A stretch of 32,511 nucleotides of DNA from an uncultured Acetatifactor sp. GTDB lineage: Bacteria; Bacillota; Clostridia; Lachnospirales; Lachnospiraceae. A model generated the notes under the pieces. That model saw only the letters and a list, made by a program, of their open reading frames with translations, was not told the origin of the DNA and made no database searches. The stretch is taken from positions 1-32,511 of the forward strand of contig CAJUTJ010000052.1 of assembly GCA_910589655.1 (NCBI GenBank), in the 5' to 3' direction. A program made the translations under genes and the position numbers. This document shows positions 31,011 to 32,511 of this stretch, piece after piece (the first letter of the stretch is position 1; every line of letters starts with the position of its first letter).

Positions 31011-32128
31011 GTGTTCACCTCCTGAGACAGATCGCTGTCCCTCCGTTTGAAAATAATATTTTTCTCGATCCACTTCTGGAGCCCGCGGGTGGCACAATGC
31101 CCCAGCATACCGAAGTAGCTCTGCATGGTTGCGTCCACGGCGTCGAAGTCAATTAGCCCGGCCTCGTATTCCTTGGCTATGTACCGCATACGGGCCTTCA
31201 TTTTCTTGACGGCCTGCGGCGTTGGCTTGCGCCTGCCCGGATAGATCCGGCAGCCCACGAAGGTGACGCCCCGGCAGACAAGGCCGATCGCGGTCTTGCT
31301 GTTGAGTTCGAGGTGCAGCACTTCGTTGAGGTATTCCTCAATGAGCACGCGCCACTCGTTCAGCACCTTGGCGTCTTGGTGCAGCAGCACCATGTCGTCC
31401 ATGTACCGGACGTAGTAGTGGGCCCTGAGCTCGTGCTTGACATACTGATCCAGCTCATTGAGGCAGACGTTCGCGAGCAGCTGGCTGGTGAGGTTGCCGA
31501 TCGGCATACCTACCTCAAAAAGCCGCTCAGACGGCGGCACCTCGTCGGCGCTCTTGCCCGGAGGCAGGCCGAACGGTGTATGATCGCAGCACACGATCAC
31601 GCGCATGAGCCAGAGAAAACCGTCCTCTCCGGGATATTTCCGCGATAAAATACCGAGCAGCACCTCATGGTCTACCCGGTAGAAATACTTGGAAACGTCC
31701 AGTTTTAAGTAGTGCCAGCGCGGGCCCGGCTTTCTGTCCACCTGCTCGGCCCAGTATTGCAGCCGGTCGGCGGCTCTGGTAGTTCCTTTACCCACGCGGC
31801 AGCCGTATGAGTGGTAGATCATGCCGTTGTCGAGCTCTTGGTTGACTTGCAGGTATATGGCCCACTGTACGACGCGATCCCGGAAGCCCAGCGCCATTAT
31901 GAGGCGGCGCTTCGGCTCTGAGACGTAGAACTGCCGGTACCGGCCCACGGTGTAGGTACGCCACATGAGGTCGTTCTGTATGCCGATCAGGTTTTCCTCC
32001 AGATTGGCGGAGAAGGCCACCACGTCGCTGCGGTACCATTTCTCGCTTGCTGCCTCGTGGTATGCTTCGAGCAGGTTCTCCCACGAGTATATTCTCTCCA
32101 GAAGGGAGGGCCGGTTTGATGTTTCCAT
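31001..32128 (-). CDS. Reverse transcriptase of a diversity-generating retroelement
   Basis: A protein of 375 residues. Reverse-transcriptase motifs run in order: R-R-L-I-M-A-L-G-F-R-D-R-V-V-Q (74-88); motif A L-K-L-D-V-S-K-Y-F (141-149, catalytic Asp144); V-G-M-P-I-G-N-L-T-S-Q (206-216), where I-G-N-L-T-S-Q is the form typical of DGR enzymes rather than group II introns; and Y-V-R-Y-M-D-D-M-V-L-L (239-249), with the catalytic Asp pair at 244-245. No maturase or endonuclease domain is present, as expected for a DGR. AAGGAG lies seven bases before ATG 32128. A template-repeat-like segment lies upstream at 32399. It copies template RNA with adenine-specific errors into a phage gene's 3' end. 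Confidence 0.93.
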   Translation of the reverse strand: METSNRPSLLERIYSWENLLEAYHEAASEKWYRSDVVAFSANLEENLIGIQNDLMWRTYTVGRYRQFYVSEPKRRLIMALGFRDRVVQWAIYLQVNQELDNGMIYHSYGCRVGKGTTRAADRLQYWAEQVDRKPGPRWHYLKLDVSKYFYRVDHEVLLGILSRKYPGEDGFLWLMRVIVCCDHTPFGLPPGKSADEVPPSERLFEVGMPIGNLTSQLLANVCLNELDQYVKHELRAHYYVRYMDDMVLLHQDAKVLNEWRVLIEEYLNEVLHLELNSKTAIGLVCRGVTFVGCRIYPGRRKPTPQAVKKMKARMRYIAKEYEAGLIDFDAVDATMQSYFGMLGHCATRGLQKWIEKNIIFKRRDSDLSQEVNTWT

Positions 32129-32398
32129 GTCCTCGCTCCTTTACTGTCAAAATAATGGCCCGCGTGTGACACTCCTTGGCGCGTCCGTTCCCCTATGGCC
32201 GCCACACCATAGGATCCCGGCCGCCTTCACCCGCTTATGAGGGAACGGCCAGCCTCCGCGGTTTGCCCGCCGCCTCTGGCGACTTTCGCCAGCAGACTGC
32301 ACGGGCGCTGATCTTTGGCCTTGACGGCCGGGAAATGCGTCCCTTTTGCCTTGCTGTTTCTGCTGAGCCGTAGCCCGCAGACCAAAAACGAATAAGGC
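32129..32398 (-). ncRNA. Probable DGR spacer RNA between template repeat and reverse transcriptase
   Basis: About 270 bases with no convincing gene. It is GC-rich and holds perfect hairpins, including CTGGCGA / TCGCCAG (32276-32292) and CCTATGG / CCATAGG (32192-32213). In the Bordetella phage DGR the RNA just downstream of the template repeat is needed for cDNA synthesis (established knowledge). Position and structure suggest the same role here. An open frame passes through it from the template repeat, but its protein has no recognisable domain. Confidence 0.5.
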
Positions 32399-32511
32399 GA
32401 GAGCGGAGCGGAAGCCCACGTTCCAGTTCACATTCGCGCGGGAGTTGTTGCCGTTGAAGTAGAACACACCAGCGTTCGCACCGTTGTTCCAGTTGCCCCC
32501 GCGGATCACGC
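32399..32511 (-). repeat. DGR template-repeat-like sequence (open at window edge)
   Basis: Translated on the minus strand it reads R-G-G-N-W-N-N-G-A-N-A-G-V-F-Y-F, continues N-G-N-N-S-R-A-N-V-N-W-N, and ends V-G-F-R-S-A-L (32399-32419). That is the conserved end of DGR C-type-lectin-fold target proteins. All ten variable-type positions are Asn, encoded by AAC nine times and AAT once. Adenine-rich Asn codons at every such site are what a template repeat shows before mutagenesis; a used variable repeat would show mixed residues. Its place just 5' of the reverse transcriptase is also the usual template position. It could instead be an unmutated variable repeat; the partner copy must lie outside the window. 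Confidence 0.75.

Larger units (their letters stand above)
27746..32511 (-). mobile_element. Prophage end (lysis module and DGR), continuing past the window
   Basis: From about 27746 base composition shifts to GC-rich, coding switches to the minus strand, and the genes become phage-like: holin, endolysin, small membrane proteins and DGR reverse transcriptase, all tightly packed with AGGAGG sites. No integrase or structural genes are visible, so they must be outside the window. The left limit is set from the loss of host-like coding sequence in the 26982 gene and is accurate only to a few tens of bases. Whether the phage is intact cannot be judged. Confidence 0.75.

Noticed and set aside
31001..32128. 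Reverse transcriptase as group II intron, retron or abortive-infection enzyme
   Set aside because: There is no maturase or endonuclease domain and no retron RNA-like inverted repeats next to it, while the I-G-N-L-T-S-Q motif and the adjacent Asn-rich lectin-type repeat point to a DGR.
32147..32509. A 120-codon minus-strand frame starting in the template repeat
   Set aside because: The first part has the conserved DGR lectin-type end but the rest has no domain-like features and runs into the spacer up to the reverse transcriptase. The GTG start is an effect of the window edge.

Overview
The window reads as a chromosomal segment of a Gram-positive, low-to-mid GC anaerobe of the Clostridia, most likely a gut Lachnospiraceae-type genome. 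The reasons are the strong AGGAGG-type ribosome binding sites, an AAA-ATPase-like/PD-(D/E)XK gene of a family common in such genomes, an Fst-like type I toxin, an LLH-family holin, and a gut-phage style diversity-generating retroelement (DGR). The genus is inference.

Layout. (1) Bases 1-3319 are AT-rich surface-polysaccharide genes: the 3' end of a broken GT2 glycosyltransferase, an acyltransferase-3, and a polytopic GT-C-like membrane protein. (2) Bases 3411-7137 are a compact, visibly GC-rich four-gene island: a FdtA/QdtA-type 3,4-ketoisomerase, a GtrB-like polyprenyl-phosphate glycosyltransferase, an N-formyltransferase with a C-terminal ankyrin domain (QdtF-like) and a FdtB/QdtB-type aminotransferase. 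Together they should make a dTDP-3-formamido-3,6-dideoxyhexose (Qui3NFo or Fuc3NFo) and load it on a lipid carrier. (3) Bases 7138-12265 are a non-polysaccharide interval. It holds a par-like type I toxin-antitoxin locus, an AAA-ATPase-like gene with a decayed second copy beside it, a hairpin-rich MITE-like element, and a surface protein with a 39-bp tandem repeat and four beta-rich repeats. (4) Bases 12441-26856 form a long same-strand glycopolymer cluster: GT4-type enzyme, UDP-GlcNAc 2-epimerase, Wzm-type permease, GT4, a 1144-residue three-module glycosyltransferase, Wzt-type ATPase with a coiled-coil tail, a double methyltransferase, a pyruvyltransferase with a coiled-coil tail, and an acyltransferase. 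This is an ABC-transporter-exported, ManNAc-containing, pyruvylated and methylated polymer pathway, perhaps a capsule or secondary cell-wall polymer. (5) A further membrane-protein gene (from 26982) loses its host-like sequence near 27746, where GC-rich phage DNA begins. (6) From about 27746 to the window end, on the minus strand, lies one end of a prophage: DGR template-repeat-like sequence, DGR reverse transcriptase, two small membrane proteins, a GH25+CHAP endolysin and an LLH holin, closed by a terminator.

Structure not explained by ordinary genes: a family of intergenic two-hairpin leaders (clear or partial copies at about 3335, 13596, 13663, 17361 and 17476, with a relative at 10146) that end exactly at the ribosome binding sites of three polysaccharide genes; the same 14-residue coiled-coil repeat on the exporter ATPase and on the pyruvyltransferase two genes away; a promoter overlaid by two identical dyads before 12527; a second, in-frame ribosome binding site inside the endolysin gene; and a DGR whose variable target lies beyond the window edge. 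All family assignments come from reading the sequence; no database search was run.
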